A stretch of 64,000 nucleotides of DNA. Source: Enemella evansiae (GTDB lineage: Bacteria > Actinomycetota > Actinomycetes > Propionibacteriales > Propionibacteriaceae). Each line of letters opens with the position of its first letter. The stretch's first letter is position 1. The notes beneath the pieces are model-generated. The model was not told the DNA's origin and ran no database searches. It saw only the letters and a program-made list of their open reading frames with translations. The DNA is taken from contig NZ_NMVP01000033.1 of assembly GCF_002250705.1 (NCBI RefSeq), forward strand, positions 246,237 to 310,236, read 5' to 3'. Below, piece after piece: positions 5,524-15,402 of the stretch. The translations under genes were made by a program, and so were the position numbers.

Positions 5524-7659
5524 TCAGGAATCGGCACTCTCCTGCACGATCCGCAGCACCTCATCGCCGTAGCGATCGACCTTGGTCCTGCCGATCCCGG
5601 AGATGGCGAGCAGTCCACGTTCGTCACCCGGATTGGTCTCCGCGATCGCCTGCAGGGTGGCGTCGGTGAAGATGCAATAGGCCGGGAGCTGCTGTTCCTT
5701 GGCCTGGTCGCTGCGCCAGGACTTCAACGCGGCCAGCAGTTCCTCGTCGTAGCTGGATTCGCAACCCTCGTGCCGCCCGAGTTTGCGCTCCACCGCGCTT
5801 TCCAGGGTGCCGTCGCAGACCCGGCAACGCGCGCTCAGCTGGCTGCCCCGGCGGCGCTGCTGCCGGGTGCTGCGCACCGGGCGCGGATCGCTGCCGGCCG
5901 GGCGTACCCCGTCCAGGAAGCGGGAGGCGTTGCGATGCCCACCGCCGCCGTTGCGGCTGTGCGACCAGGAGACCCGCAGGTGCTCGCGGGCGCGGGTGAC
6001 CGCGACGTAGAGCAACCGGCGTTCCTCGGCGATCTCCTCATCGCGGGTGGCCAGCACGAATGGCAGCGTCCCCTCGTGCACCCCGATCACCGCGACCGCA
6101 TCCCACTCCAGACCCTTGGCGGAGTGGATCGTGCCCAGGGTGACGCCCTGGGCGACCGGGGCGTGCTGGGCGGCGGCGCGGCGTTCCAGTTCGTCGACCA
6201 CCGCATCGAGGGTGGTGTACGCGTCGGCGGTGACCAGGTCGTCGGCCACCGAGGCCAACGCGGCCAGGGATTCCCACCGCTCCCGGGCCTGTCCACCGCC
6301 GGACGGCGCCTCGGTGGTCCACCCGATCCCGGTGAGGATCGCGCGCACCTGGTCGGGCACCGGTTGATTGTCTTCGGTGACCTTCGTGGCGGTCCGCAGC
6401 ACGCCCATCGCCTGCCGCACCTCGGGACGCTCGTAGAAGCGTTCGGCGCCGCGCACCAGATAGGGGATGTCGCGGTCCGACAGCGCCTGTTCGAAGGCCG
6501 GCGACTGGGCGTTGATCCGGAACAGCACCGCCATCTCGCGATACTCGATTCCCAAGGCGCGCAGCGATTTCAGCCAGTCGGCGACCGCGGCGGCCTCGCT
6601 CGCCTCATCGGGTGCGGCGGCGAAGGTGGTCTCCGGGCCGGCCGCCCGCTGCGCCTCCAGGGTGACCGGACCCATGCCACCGTTGCGGGGCGCGCGGCTC
6701 ATGATCGCGTTGGCGGTGCGGACCACCTGCGGGGTGGAGCGGTAGTCGCGGACCAGGCGGACCACCGTGGCGTCGGGGTGCCGGCGGCCGAACCCGGTCA
6801 GATAGTCGGCGCGCGCACCGGCGAAGGAGTGGATGGTCTGGGCCGGGTCACCCACCACACACACCTCACCGCGCTCCCCCAGCCACAGATCCAGCAGCCG
6901 CTGCTGCAGCGGGGAGACGTCCTGGTATTCGTCGACGACCAGGTGCCGGTAGGTGCGCCGGATCTCATCGGCGACCTGCGGGTGGTCGGCGAGCAGCGCG
7001 GTGGTGCACAGCAGGATGTCCTCGAAGTCGATCCGGCCGCGGGTGCGTTTGGCCTCCTCGTATCCGGCGAACACCCGGGCCACGGTCTCCGGCTCCAGCG
7101 AGGCCAGCTCGCGGCCGACGCTGCGCGCGATCGCCGGATAGTCGGCGGCGGCGACGTTCGACACCTTGGCCCAGCTGATCTCGCCGACCAGGTCGCGCAG
7201 CTTGGCGGTGTCGACACTCACCCGGAGCCGGCCGGCGGCCTCGGCGACCAGCGACATGCGGTTGTCCAGCACCTGCGGCAGCTCGCCGCCGAACGCGCGC
7301 GGCCAGAAGTACTGCGCCTGCCGCAGCGCCGCGGAGTGGAAGGTGCGGGCCTGGACACCGCTGACGCCGAGCTGCTGCAACCGGCCGCGCAGCTCACCGG
7401 CGGCACGGGTGGTGAAGGTGACCGCCAGCACGCTGGTCGGTGCGTACGCCCCGGTGCGCACCCCATAGGCGATCCGGTGGGTGATCGCGCGGGTCTTGCC
7501 GGTGCCGGCCCCCGCGATCACCGCGACCGGCCCGGTCAGCGCCGTCGCGACCTGCCGCTGCTCGGGGTCGAGCGCGTCCAGCAGGGCCTCGGGATCTGAT
7601 GGTGGCAGCACGGCAGACAGATTAGTCGCCGCGGCCGACACCCCGCCCGGGGTGAACAC
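5524..7659 (-). CDS. uvrD2: UvrD2 superfamily 1 DNA helicase with HRDC domain
   Basis: A 711-residue SF1A helicase. Walker A AGAGTGKT (about 49-56), VVDEYQDVSP (Walker B), GDPAQTIHSFAGA, VRLVRDYRST, TIHSAKGLEWDAV and YVAVTRARE are all present. A Cys cluster at about 611 is followed by a C-terminal HRDC domain (from about residue 640), the layout of mycobacterial UvrD2, a 3'-to-5' helicase. The cluster reads CxxC-x14-HxxC, with the usual third Cys replaced by His, still a possible zinc site. The GTG at 7659 gives the start; the gene begins 6 bases after the SDR stop, so the two may be co-transcribed. Confidence 0.92.
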   Translation of the reverse strand: MFTPGGVSAAATNLSAVLPPSDPEALLDALDPEQRQVATALTGPVAVIAGAGTGKTRAITHRIAYGVRTGAYAPTSVLAVTFTTRAAGELRGRLQQLGVSGVQARTFHSAALRQAQYFWPRAFGGELPQVLDNRMSLVAEAAGRLRVSVDTAKLRDLVGEISWAKVSNVAAADYPAIARSVGRELASLEPETVARVFAGYEEAKRTRGRIDFEDILLCTTALLADHPQVADEIRRTYRHLVVDEYQDVSPLQQRLLDLWLGERGEVCVVGDPAQTIHSFAGARADYLTGFGRRHPDATVVRLVRDYRSTPQVVRTANAIMSRAPRNGGMGPVTLEAQRAAGPETTFAAAPDEASEAAAVADWLKSLRALGIEYREMAVLFRINAQSPAFEQALSDRDIPYLVRGAERFYERPEVRQAMGVLRTATKVTEDNQPVPDQVRAILTGIGWTTEAPSGGGQARERWESLAALASVADDLVTADAYTTLDAVVDELERRAAAQHAPVAQGVTLGTIHSAKGLEWDAVAVIGVHEGTLPFVLATRDEEIAEERRLLYVAVTRAREHLRVSWSHSRNGGGGHRNASRFLDGVRPAGSDPRPVRSTRQQRRRGSQLSARCRVCDGTLESAVERKLGRHEGCESSYDEELLAALKSWRSDQAKEQQLPAYCIFTDATLQAIAETNPGDERGLLAISGIGRTKVDRYGDEVLRIVQESADS

Positions 7660-7665
7660 CTCCGA

Positions 7666-8523
7666 TCAGCGCAGCGCGAACCCGCCGTCGCTGGTGAGCA
7701 CCTGGCCGACGATCCAGCGGCCGGTGTCCCCGGCCAGCCAGGCGATCAGCCGGGCCGGGTCGTCGGGGGCGCCGAAGCGGCCCATCGGCATCGCGGCCAG
7801 CGCCTCGGCGATCACCTCAGGATCCCGGTCGGCACCCTCGGCCTCCAGATAGCCGGTGTCCACCGGGCCGGGGTTGATCGTGTTCAGGATCACCCCGAGC
7901 GGCAGCAGTTCGGCGGCCACGGTCGCGGTCAACCCGGCCAGCGCGGCCTTGCTGGCGGCGTACGCCACCTCACCCGGCATCGGCCCGTCGTGCTGGCCGG
8001 AGGTCATCCAGAACACCCGCCGGGCGGCGTGCTCGTCGATGCTGCCGCGCCGCCGATCCCCCGGCCGCGCGGCCGCGTCGCCGGGGTCGGCAGCGAGCCG
8101 GGCGAACTCGGCGGTCAGCAGGATCGTCGCCCGCGCGTTCACCGCCCAGTGCCCGTCCAGCCGGTCCGCGGTCATGTCCAGGATCGACCCGTCGCCACCG
8201 GAGCGGGCCTGGTTCGCCACCAGGATGTCCAGGCTCCCGGTCACCGCGGCGGCCTCGGAGATCAACCGGGCCGGCGCCTCCGGGTCGGCCAGATCGGCCG
8301 CGATGTCGGCGAAGGCCGCACCCTCGACCTGCGCCCGGCGGATCCCGGACCGGACGGCATCCAGGTCGTCGGCACCCCAGGGCTGATCGACATCGTGCGC
8401 GCGGTGGTGGGAGATCACCAGGTGGGCTCCCTCGGCGGCCAGTGCCCGGGCCACGGCGTACCCGATCCCCTTGCGCCGGGAGACCCCGGTGACCAGCGCC
8501 GTCCTGCCCTGCAATGCACCCAT
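7666..8523 (-). CDS. Short-chain dehydrogenase/reductase (SDR)
   Basis: A 285-residue classical SDR: the N-terminal cofactor loop TGVSRRKGIG (about 13-22), ILVANQA for the NAG motif, a catalytic Ser in FWMTSGQ and Tyr/Lys in YAASK, then a NPGPVDTGY segment. It oxidises or reduces an alcohol/carbonyl with NAD(P)H; the substrate cannot be predicted. Bacilli and actinobacteria have similar SDRs of unknown role. It lies 6 bases upstream of uvrD2 on the same strand and is divergent from recC. An insertion of about 20 residues rich in Asp/Arg (AADPGDAAARPGDRRRG) before the catalytic Ser is unusual. Confidence 0.85.
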   Translation of the reverse strand: MGALQGRTALVTGVSRRKGIGYAVARALAAEGAHLVISHHRAHDVDQPWGADDLDAVRSGIRRAQVEGAAFADIAADLADPEAPARLISEAAAVTGSLDILVANQARSGGDGSILDMTADRLDGHWAVNARATILLTAEFARLAADPGDAAARPGDRRRGSIDEHAARRVFWMTSGQHDGPMPGEVAYAASKAALAGLTATVAAELLPLGVILNTINPGPVDTGYLEAEGADRDPEVIAEALAAMPMGRFGAPDDPARLIAWLAGDTGRWIVGQVLTSDGGFALR

Positions 8524-8564
8524 GGCGGGCAGCGTACGGATGCCGCGCCGCGGAGGAAACCGAT

Positions 8565-8587
8565 TTGTCGGTGGCCGTCGTTAGAGT
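8565..8587 (+). promoter_or_regulatory. RecA-NDp (PafBC-type) promoter of recCBD
   Basis: TTGTCGGTG (8565-8573), exactly 8 bases, then TAGAGT (8582-8587): a full match to the LexA-independent DNA-damage promoter consensus TTGTCRGTG-N8-TAN3T of actinobacteria. Transcription would start a few bases before the recC ATG at 8597, giving an almost leaderless mRNA. Confidence 0.8.
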
Positions 8588-8596
8588 GAAACCACG

Positions 8597-11500
8597 ATGA
8601 GCAGCACCGACACCCAGCCCAGCCTCCTGGACGCCCCCGAACCGGTGTCCGCGGCGCCCTCCGCGGTGCCACTGACCGGGTTGATCGTGCATCGCTGCTC
8701 GCGCGCCGACCGGCTCGCCGATCAGCTCGCCGAGGTGCTCACCACCCCGCTGACCGACCCGTTCGCCACCGAGGTGGTCTGCGTGCCCACCCCGGGGGTG
8801 GAGCGCTGGCTCTCCCAGACCCTGGCCACCCGGCTCGGCACCAGCCCCGGCCGCGGTGACGGGGTCTGCGCCGGCATCGACTTCATCCGCCTCGACCGGC
8901 TGCTCGGGCACACCGTGGGTGAGGTGCTGGGGTTGCCGCTGCCGGCGGACCCGTGGCACGGCGACCGGCCGGTGTGGGGCCTGCTGCGAGCGCTGGATGA
9001 GAACACCGGACAGTCCTGGTTCGATTCGGTGCGGGTCGGCCTCGGCCCACAGGCCCGCAACCGGTTCCAGTCCGCGCGGCGGGTGGCCCGGCTCTTCCGG
9101 CGGTACGCCGCCCAGCGGCCGGGACTGCTGGACGCGTGGCGCTCCGGTGCCGACACCGGACCCGACGGCACGCCGCTCGATGAGTTCTCACGCTGGCAGC
9201 CGGCACTCTGGCGGGATCTGATCGCCCGGATCGAGGGGGCCGACCCGGCCCGGCGGGTCGCCGAGGTGGCGCGCCGGCTGGCCGCCGATCCGCGGTTGGT
9301 CGACCTGCCGCCCCGATTGTCGATCTTCGGGGTGACCCGGCTCAGCCCCGAACAGCTCACCCTGATCGAGGCACTGGCGGCCGATCGCGAGGTGCACCTG
9401 TTCCTGCCGCATCCCTCCCCCGCGCTCTGGTCCGAACTGGCCACCCGCGAGCTCGGTGTCGGCCCGCGGGAGGACGATCCGACCGCCGACCTGCCCGGCA
9501 ACCGGTTGCTGGCCCGTCTCGGCCGCGATTCCCGCGAACTGCAGATTTCGCTGTCCTCGTTGGCTTTCCGCGACGCGCCGAGCAACGAGCCGGAGCGGCC
9601 GCCGACACTGCTCGGCCGGCTGCAGCAGGCGGTGGTCGGCAACCTCGACCCGGATACCGATGCGGGGCGGGTGTTGCGGCGTCCGGTCGCCGCCGACGAC
9701 CGCTCGGTGCACTTCCACGCCTGCCACGGCCCGGACCGGCAGGTCGAGGTGTTGCGTGAGGTGGTGCTCGGGCTGCTCGCCGACGACCCCACTCTGGAAC
9801 CACGCGACATCATCGTGATGTGCCCCGACATCGAGACCTTCGCCCCGCTGATCGAGGCGGCGTTCTCCCTCGACGGGGTCGCCGACGACGCCGGCCATCC
9901 CGGTCAGCGGTTGCGGATCCGGTTGGCCGATCGGGCCCTGCGCCAGCTCAACCCGTTGCTCGGCACGCTGGCCCGGTTGCTGGAGCTGCCTGTCGGGCGC
10001 TGCGGCGCCTCCGAGCTGCTGGACCTGTGCGCCGATCCGGCGGTGATGCGGAAGTTCTCCTTCACCGACAGCGAGCTGGAGCGATTGCACGAGCTGGTGC
10101 CCGCCTCCGGCGTCCGCTGGGGACTGGATGCCGAGCATCGGGAACTCTTCGCCATGCAGGGTTTCCCGCAGAACACCTGGCGCACCGGATTGCAGCGGAT
10201 GCTGCTCGGGGTCGCGATGAGCGAGGACGACCAGCCCTACCGCGGGACGGTCGCACCGATGGACGACATCGATTCCAGCGATGTCGATCTGGTCGGCCGG
10301 CTGGTCGAACTGGTCACCCGCCTCGGCCGGGCCGTCGACTCCTTCTCCCGGGCCCAGCCGCTGTCGGACTGGCTGACCGCCTGCCGCGATGCGCTCACCG
10401 AGTTGACCGAGGTGCCGGCCGGCGAGCGCTGGCAACTGGCGCACGCCTGGGGCGAGCTGGCCGACCTGGCGACCGATGCGGCACCGGCCACCGATGCCGA
10501 CGGCACCGAACCGGTGCTGCAACCCGCCGATCTGCGGGCGCTGCTCTCCGACGCCTTCGCCGGCCGCCCGTCACGGGCCAACTTCCGGACCGGGGCGCTC
10601 ACCCTGTGCACGATGACGCCGATGCGGTCGGTGCCGCACCGGGTGGTCTGCCTGCTCGGGCTGGACGACGGCGTGTTCCCGCGTCGGGTGCATGCCGATG
10701 GTGACGACCTGCTGGCCGCGCAACCCTGGGTCGGTGATCGTGACCCGCGCAGCGAGGACCGGCAGGTGCTGCTCGATGCGGTGCTGGCGGCGACCGAACG
10801 CCTGGTGGTGGTGCATTCCGGCGCCAGCCCGCAGACCGGTGAGCCGCGCCCGGCCAGCGTCCCGGTGACCGAGCTCCGCGAGGCCCTGCACGAGCTGCTC
10901 GCCGACCCGTCCGAGGCCGAGTCGCTGGTCACCCGACATTCGCTGCAACCCTTCGACAGCAGCAATTTCCGCGCACCCGAGCCGTTCAGCTTCGACGGCA
11001 CGATGCGCGCCGCCGCACTGGCCAGCGCCACCGGGGGCACCGGGGAGTCCACCGCGCCGGCCACCGACACCCTGCTGCCGCCGCTGCCCGAGCTCAGCGG
11101 TGAGCACACCGAGATCGCGCTGAGCGACCTGCTCGCCTTCTTCGCCCACCCGGCCAGGGCCTTCCTGCGCCGCCGCGCCGGGCTCTACCCCACCGACGAG
11201 GAGCACGAGGCCCAGCTCGACGAGATGCCCCTGCAGCTCGACGGCCTGCAGCAGTGGCAGATCGGTGACCGGATGCTGCGGGCCCACCTGGCCGGTACGC
11301 CGCTGGCGGACCTGCGGATGCCGGAACTGCTGCGCGGTGAGCTGCCGCCGTTCCGGCTCGGCAGCGACCTGCTCGACGAGGTGGCACGCAAGGTGGTGGC
11401 GATCGCCGGGGCGGCCGAACCGCACCTGGGCGAGCGCGCCGAGAGCCGCTGGATCGACATCGACCTCGGCGGTTCGCGGATCACCGGGTTGGTCCCCGGC

Positions 11501-11983
11501 ATCCACGGCAGCAAGGCCGTCGAGGTCGGATTCTCTGCCATCAAAGGGAAACAGCGATTGCGTGCCTGGATCACCCTGCTCGCGCTGCGCTGCAGCCACC
11601 CCGAGATCGACTGGCGCACCGTCTGCGTCGGCGGGCGCGGCCGGACGGTCACCCTCGGCCCGATCTCGACCACCGACGCCCGGGCCCGGCTCAACGAACT
11701 GGTCGCGCTCTATGCCCAGGGGTTGCGGGAGTGGCTGCCGCTGCCGCCGAACACCTCCGCCGCCGAGGTGTCCCTCACCCGGCGCGGTGGCGATCCCAAG
11801 TGGCTGCGTACCGACTGGGAACGCGAGCACGACGCCGCCTGGGGGATGTTCCTCGGCAACGATCTCGATTCGCTGCGCGGCGTGCCCAGCACCCCGGCCG
11901 ATCGCACCACCACCCGCTCCCGCTTCGAGGCGCTCGCCCACCGGGTCTGGGAACCGCTGCTGGATGCCGAGGTCAGCCGATGA
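8597..11983 (+). CDS. recC: RecBCD exonuclease V, RecC subunit
   Basis: A 1128-residue RecC. The N-terminal part has PTPGVERWLSQTLATRLG and GVCAGIDFIRLDRLL; later come VHFHACHGPDRQVEVLREVVLG and DIIVMCPDIETFAPLIEAAF, all characteristic of RecC, which clamps the DNA fork and scans for Chi. Helicase and nuclease residues are lost, as usual in RecC. The stop overlaps the recB start (ATGA), and recD follows in the same way. Control by the PafBC-type promoter just upstream is likely. RecC-RecB-RecD order is standard for actinobacteria. Confidence 0.93.
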   Translation: MSSTDTQPSLLDAPEPVSAAPSAVPLTGLIVHRCSRADRLADQLAEVLTTPLTDPFATEVVCVPTPGVERWLSQTLATRLGTSPGRGDGVCAGIDFIRLDRLLGHTVGEVLGLPLPADPWHGDRPVWGLLRALDENTGQSWFDSVRVGLGPQARNRFQSARRVARLFRRYAAQRPGLLDAWRSGADTGPDGTPLDEFSRWQPALWRDLIARIEGADPARRVAEVARRLAADPRLVDLPPRLSIFGVTRLSPEQLTLIEALAADREVHLFLPHPSPALWSELATRELGVGPREDDPTADLPGNRLLARLGRDSRELQISLSSLAFRDAPSNEPERPPTLLGRLQQAVVGNLDPDTDAGRVLRRPVAADDRSVHFHACHGPDRQVEVLREVVLGLLADDPTLEPRDIIVMCPDIETFAPLIEAAFSLDGVADDAGHPGQRLRIRLADRALRQLNPLLGTLARLLELPVGRCGASELLDLCADPAVMRKFSFTDSELERLHELVPASGVRWGLDAEHRELFAMQGFPQNTWRTGLQRMLLGVAMSEDDQPYRGTVAPMDDIDSSDVDLVGRLVELVTRLGRAVDSFSRAQPLSDWLTACRDALTELTEVPAGERWQLAHAWGELADLATDAAPATDADGTEPVLQPADLRALLSDAFAGRPSRANFRTGALTLCTMTPMRSVPHRVVCLLGLDDGVFPRRVHADGDDLLAAQPWVGDRDPRSEDRQVLLDAVLAATERLVVVHSGASPQTGEPRPASVPVTELREALHELLADPSEAESLVTRHSLQPFDSSNFRAPEPFSFDGTMRAAALASATGGTGESTAPATDTLLPPLPELSGEHTEIALSDLLAFFAHPARAFLRRRAGLYPTDEEHEAQLDEMPLQLDGLQQWQIGDRMLRAHLAGTPLADLRMPELLRGELPPFRLGSDLLDEVARKVVAIAGAAEPHLGERAESRWIDIDLGGSRITGLVPGIHGSKAVEVGFSAIKGKQRLRAWITLLALRCSHPEIDWRTVCVGGRGRTVTLGPISTTDARARLNELVALYAQGLREWLPLPPNTSAAEVSLTRRGGDPKWLRTDWEREHDAAWGMFLGNDLDSLRGVPSTPADRTTTRSRFEALAHRVWEPLLDAEVSR

Positions 11984-14900
11984 GCAGCGCTCCCACTCCC
12001 TTCGATGTCACCGGTGAGCTGCCCGAGGGCGGCACCTGGGTGCTCGAGGCCTCCGCCGGCACCGGCAAGACCTACACCATCGCCGCCCTGGCGGTGCGCT
12101 ATCTGGCCGCGGGCATCCCGCTGTCGGAACTGATGATGGTCACCTTCACCCGAGCCGCCACCCAGGAACTGCGGGAACGGATCCGGGCCAAGCTCGCCCA
12201 GGCCGAGACCGGGCTGCGCGAGGCACTCGCCGGGGCGTACCGACCCGACGACGCGGTGATCGACCTGCTCTGCCGGGGAAACCCGGAGGAACTGCAGCAG
12301 CGGCTGCGCCGGATCGGGCGCGCCCTGGCCGACTTCGATGCGGCGACGATCGCCACCACCCATGAGTTCTGCGGCCGGATGCTCGACGGGCTCGGCGTGC
12401 TCGACGACCCCGATCCGCAGGTGCGCCAGGTCGAGGAGGTGCCCGAGCTGGTCCGCGAGGTCGCGGCAGATCTGTGGCTGCGCAAGTACGCCGGCAGCTC
12501 CCCCGCGGCGGACGGCCCGCCGACGATGAGCTGGCCGGAGGCCGACGAGATCGCCCGCCGGGCGGCCGAGTTCGACGGGCCGCTGGCCCCGGACAGTGCG
12601 GAGAACCGGACCCGGCTCGGGTTCGTCACCGCCCTGCGCCGCCAGCTGTTCGAGCGCAAACGCGACCGCGGGCTGCGCACCTTCGAGGATCTGCTCACCC
12701 GGCTGCGGGACATCCTCTGCAACCCCGCCGACCCGAAGCTGGCCGACGAGGTCGCCCAGCGGTTGTCCGCCCGATTCACCCACGTGCTGATCGACGAGTT
12801 CCAGGACACCGACCCGGTCCAGTGGCAGGTCGTCGAAGCCGCCTTCATCGGCCGTTCCACGGTGGTGCTGATCGGCGACCCGAAGCAGGCCATCTATTCC
12901 TTCCGCGGCGCCGACGTGTACGCCTATCTGGAGGCAGTGGGCCAACCGGGAGTGCACGTGCACACCCTGGAACGCAACTATCGCAGCGATCCCGGGCTGC
13001 TCGCCGCGCTCGACGCGGTGCTCGGTGGCGCCGAGCTGGGTGATCCGCGGATCGCGGTGCGCCCGGTGCTCGCCCACCATCCGCACAACCGGTTGGCGAA
13101 TCTGGACGCCGAGCACGATGCGCCGTTCCGGCTCCGGGTGCACCCGCTGCCGCCACCCGGCGAGTCGATTCCGCAGGTCCGCCGCACGCTGCGCCCACGG
13201 ATCACCGAGGACCTCGTCTCCGACATCAGCGCGCTGCTGCAGTCCGGGGCCACCATCGAGATCGACGGTGAGTCCCGGTCGCTGCGCGCCAGCGACCTCG
13301 CGGTGCTGGTGAAGAGCAATGCGCTCGCCGAGTCGATCCGCGGTGCCCTGCAGGCCGCCGGCATCCCGGTCGTCCATGCCGGCGCCACCTCGGTCTACGG
13401 CACCCGGGAGGCGAAGGATTGGCTGACCCTGCTGCGCGCGCTCGAGCAGCCGCGGCCCGGCACCATCCGGCTGGTCGCGCTGAGCAGTTTCGTCGGCTGG
13501 ACGCTGGCCGAGCTCACCGAGGCCAGCGAGACCGCCCTCAACGATCTCTCCGCCCGGGTCCGCGGCTGGGCCCGGGTGCTCGCCCGGCACGGTGTCGCCG
13601 CCCTGATGGAGACCATGAACGCCCCCACCGACGACCATCCCGGGCTGGCGGCCCGGTTGCTCAGCGAACCCGGCGGTGAGCGGCGGCTCACCGATATCCG
13701 ACACATCGCCCAGTCCCTGCACGCGGCCCGCAGCCGCGATCAGCTGGGTGTCACCGCACTGATCGAGTGGCTCACCGAGCGCTGCCAGGAGGCCGGCGGC
13801 GGCGATGAGCGGACCCGGCGCCTGGACACCGACCGGGATGCGGTGCAGGTGATGACCGTGCACCGGTCCAAGGGGCTCGAGTTCCCGATCGTCTATCTGC
13901 CCGACCAGTGGGACCGCTGGCTGCGGGAGGCCCACGAGGACACCCGGCCGTTCACCTTCCACGCCGACGGCACCCGCACCCTGTTCCTGCCCGGTGCGGC
14001 GGCGGAGCGCCCGGACGCGTACGCCGAGCACCGCCTGGAACAGGCCGGGGAGGATCTGCGGTTGCTCTATGTGGCCCTCACCCGGGCCCAGTGCCAGGTC
14101 GTCGCCTGGTATGCGTTCAACGGCTCCAACACCCCGCGCGGGGCGCTCACCCGGATGCTGTTCCGAGCCGGCGCCCCCGCGCCGGCCCAGCAGTACGCGA
14201 GCCGCACCCATCCCCGCGAGCTGCCGCAGCTGCGGCTCCCACAGCTCGCGGTGCAGGAGCTCACCGCGGTCCACAATCCCTTCCCGGCAAGGGTTCCCGA
14301 CGATCCGGACACCCTCCAGGTGCGCCGCTTCGAGCGGACCACCGACGAGGAGTGGCGGCGCACCTCCTATTCCGGACTGACCGCCGCCGCCCACCAGGCC
14401 CAGCACGGTGCCGACGATGCGGTGCCGGCGCCGGTCAGCGACGACGAGCTGGCCGCCTCCTCCGACGAGGTCGAGGTCGCCGCCGATGATGCGGTCGCCC
14501 CGCAGGTCCCGGCCGTCGATGGCCTGGCGGCCGCCTCGCCGATGGCCGAGCTGCCGCGCGGCACCGACTTCGGCACCCTGGTGCACACCGTCTACGAACA
14601 CTTCGACCCGGCCGCGGCCGACCTGCGCGCCGAACTCTCCCGAGTCGCCGCCGAGACCCTGCTCCGGCTGCCCAGCGGTGAGCTGACCGCCGCCCAGCTC
14701 GCCGAGGCGATGCTGCCCGCGGTGCTCACCCCGCTCGGCCCGGTCGCCGACGGCCTGCGGCTGGCCGACATCCCCGCGAAGGATCGGCTGCCCGAGCTCG
14801 ACTTCGAATACCCGCTCGCCGGTGGCGACCGGCCGACCGCCCGGGTGCTGCTCGGTCAGGTCGCCGACCTGCTCCGCCGCCACCTGGCCGCCGACGATCC

Positions 14901-15402
14901 GCTGGCCGCCTATCCGGAGCGCCTCGGCGACCCGGAGCTGGCCGAGCAGGTGCTGCGCGGGTTCCTGATCGGCTCGATCGACGCGGTGCTGCGGATCCCC
15001 GCAGAACCCACGACAGCAGGGAATCCGGCGTACCGCTATCTGGTGGTGGACTACAAGACCAACTGGCTCGGTTCGCTGGCCCCGGGTGCGCCGCTGCTGC
15101 TGTCGCACTACACCCGGACCGCGATGGCCGAGGCGATGATGGCCGCGCACTATCCGCTGCAGGCACTGCTCTATGCGGTCGCGCTGCACCGGTATCTGCG
15201 CTGGCGCCAGCCCGGGTACGATCCCGGCCAGCATCTCGGCGGGGTGGCGTATCTGTTCGTCCGCGGGATGGCCGGTGAGGACACCCCGACGGTCGACGGC
15301 ACCCCGACCGGGGTGTTCAGCTGGTACCCGCCGGCGGCGCTGGTCGTCGAACTCTCCGATCTGCTCGACGGTTCCTCTGCCGAGACCGAGGGGGCGGCAT
15401 GA
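11980..15402 (+). CDS. recB: RecBCD exonuclease V, RecB helicase-nuclease subunit
   Basis: A 1140-residue RecB. Walker A ASAGTGKT at about 24-31, HVLIDEFQDTDPVQW (Walker B, about 268), IGDPKQAIYSFRGAD, TLERNYRSD, MTVHRSKGLEFPIV and LLYVALTRAQ give a 3'-to-5' SF1A helicase. The C-terminus has LIGSIDAVLR then VVDYKTNWLG (about 1024), the RecB nuclease active site. The ATG at 11980 overlaps the recC stop and the gene ends in ATGA with recD. The protein repairs double-strand ends together with RecC and RecD. Confidence 0.95.
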   Translation: MSSAPTPFDVTGELPEGGTWVLEASAGTGKTYTIAALAVRYLAAGIPLSELMMVTFTRAATQELRERIRAKLAQAETGLREALAGAYRPDDAVIDLLCRGNPEELQQRLRRIGRALADFDAATIATTHEFCGRMLDGLGVLDDPDPQVRQVEEVPELVREVAADLWLRKYAGSSPAADGPPTMSWPEADEIARRAAEFDGPLAPDSAENRTRLGFVTALRRQLFERKRDRGLRTFEDLLTRLRDILCNPADPKLADEVAQRLSARFTHVLIDEFQDTDPVQWQVVEAAFIGRSTVVLIGDPKQAIYSFRGADVYAYLEAVGQPGVHVHTLERNYRSDPGLLAALDAVLGGAELGDPRIAVRPVLAHHPHNRLANLDAEHDAPFRLRVHPLPPPGESIPQVRRTLRPRITEDLVSDISALLQSGATIEIDGESRSLRASDLAVLVKSNALAESIRGALQAAGIPVVHAGATSVYGTREAKDWLTLLRALEQPRPGTIRLVALSSFVGWTLAELTEASETALNDLSARVRGWARVLARHGVAALMETMNAPTDDHPGLAARLLSEPGGERRLTDIRHIAQSLHAARSRDQLGVTALIEWLTERCQEAGGGDERTRRLDTDRDAVQVMTVHRSKGLEFPIVYLPDQWDRWLREAHEDTRPFTFHADGTRTLFLPGAAAERPDAYAEHRLEQAGEDLRLLYVALTRAQCQVVAWYAFNGSNTPRGALTRMLFRAGAPAPAQQYASRTHPRELPQLRLPQLAVQELTAVHNPFPARVPDDPDTLQVRRFERTTDEEWRRTSYSGLTAAAHQAQHGADDAVPAPVSDDELAASSDEVEVAADDAVAPQVPAVDGLAAASPMAELPRGTDFGTLVHTVYEHFDPAAADLRAELSRVAAETLLRLPSGELTAAQLAEAMLPAVLTPLGPVADGLRLADIPAKDRLPELDFEYPLAGGDRPTARVLLGQVADLLRRHLAADDPLAAYPERLGDPELAEQVLRGFLIGSIDAVLRIPAEPTTAGNPAYRYLVVDYKTNWLGSLAPGAPLLLSHYTRTAMAEAMMAAHYPLQALLYAVALHRYLRWRQPGYDPGQHLGGVAYLFVRGMAGEDTPTVDGTPTGVFSWYPPAALVVELSDLLDGSSAETEGAA

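Noticed and set aside
11710..15234. An 1174-codon frame opposite recB
   Set aside because: Shadow of recB; no conserved motif and no ribosome site, and recB has all helicase and nuclease motifs.
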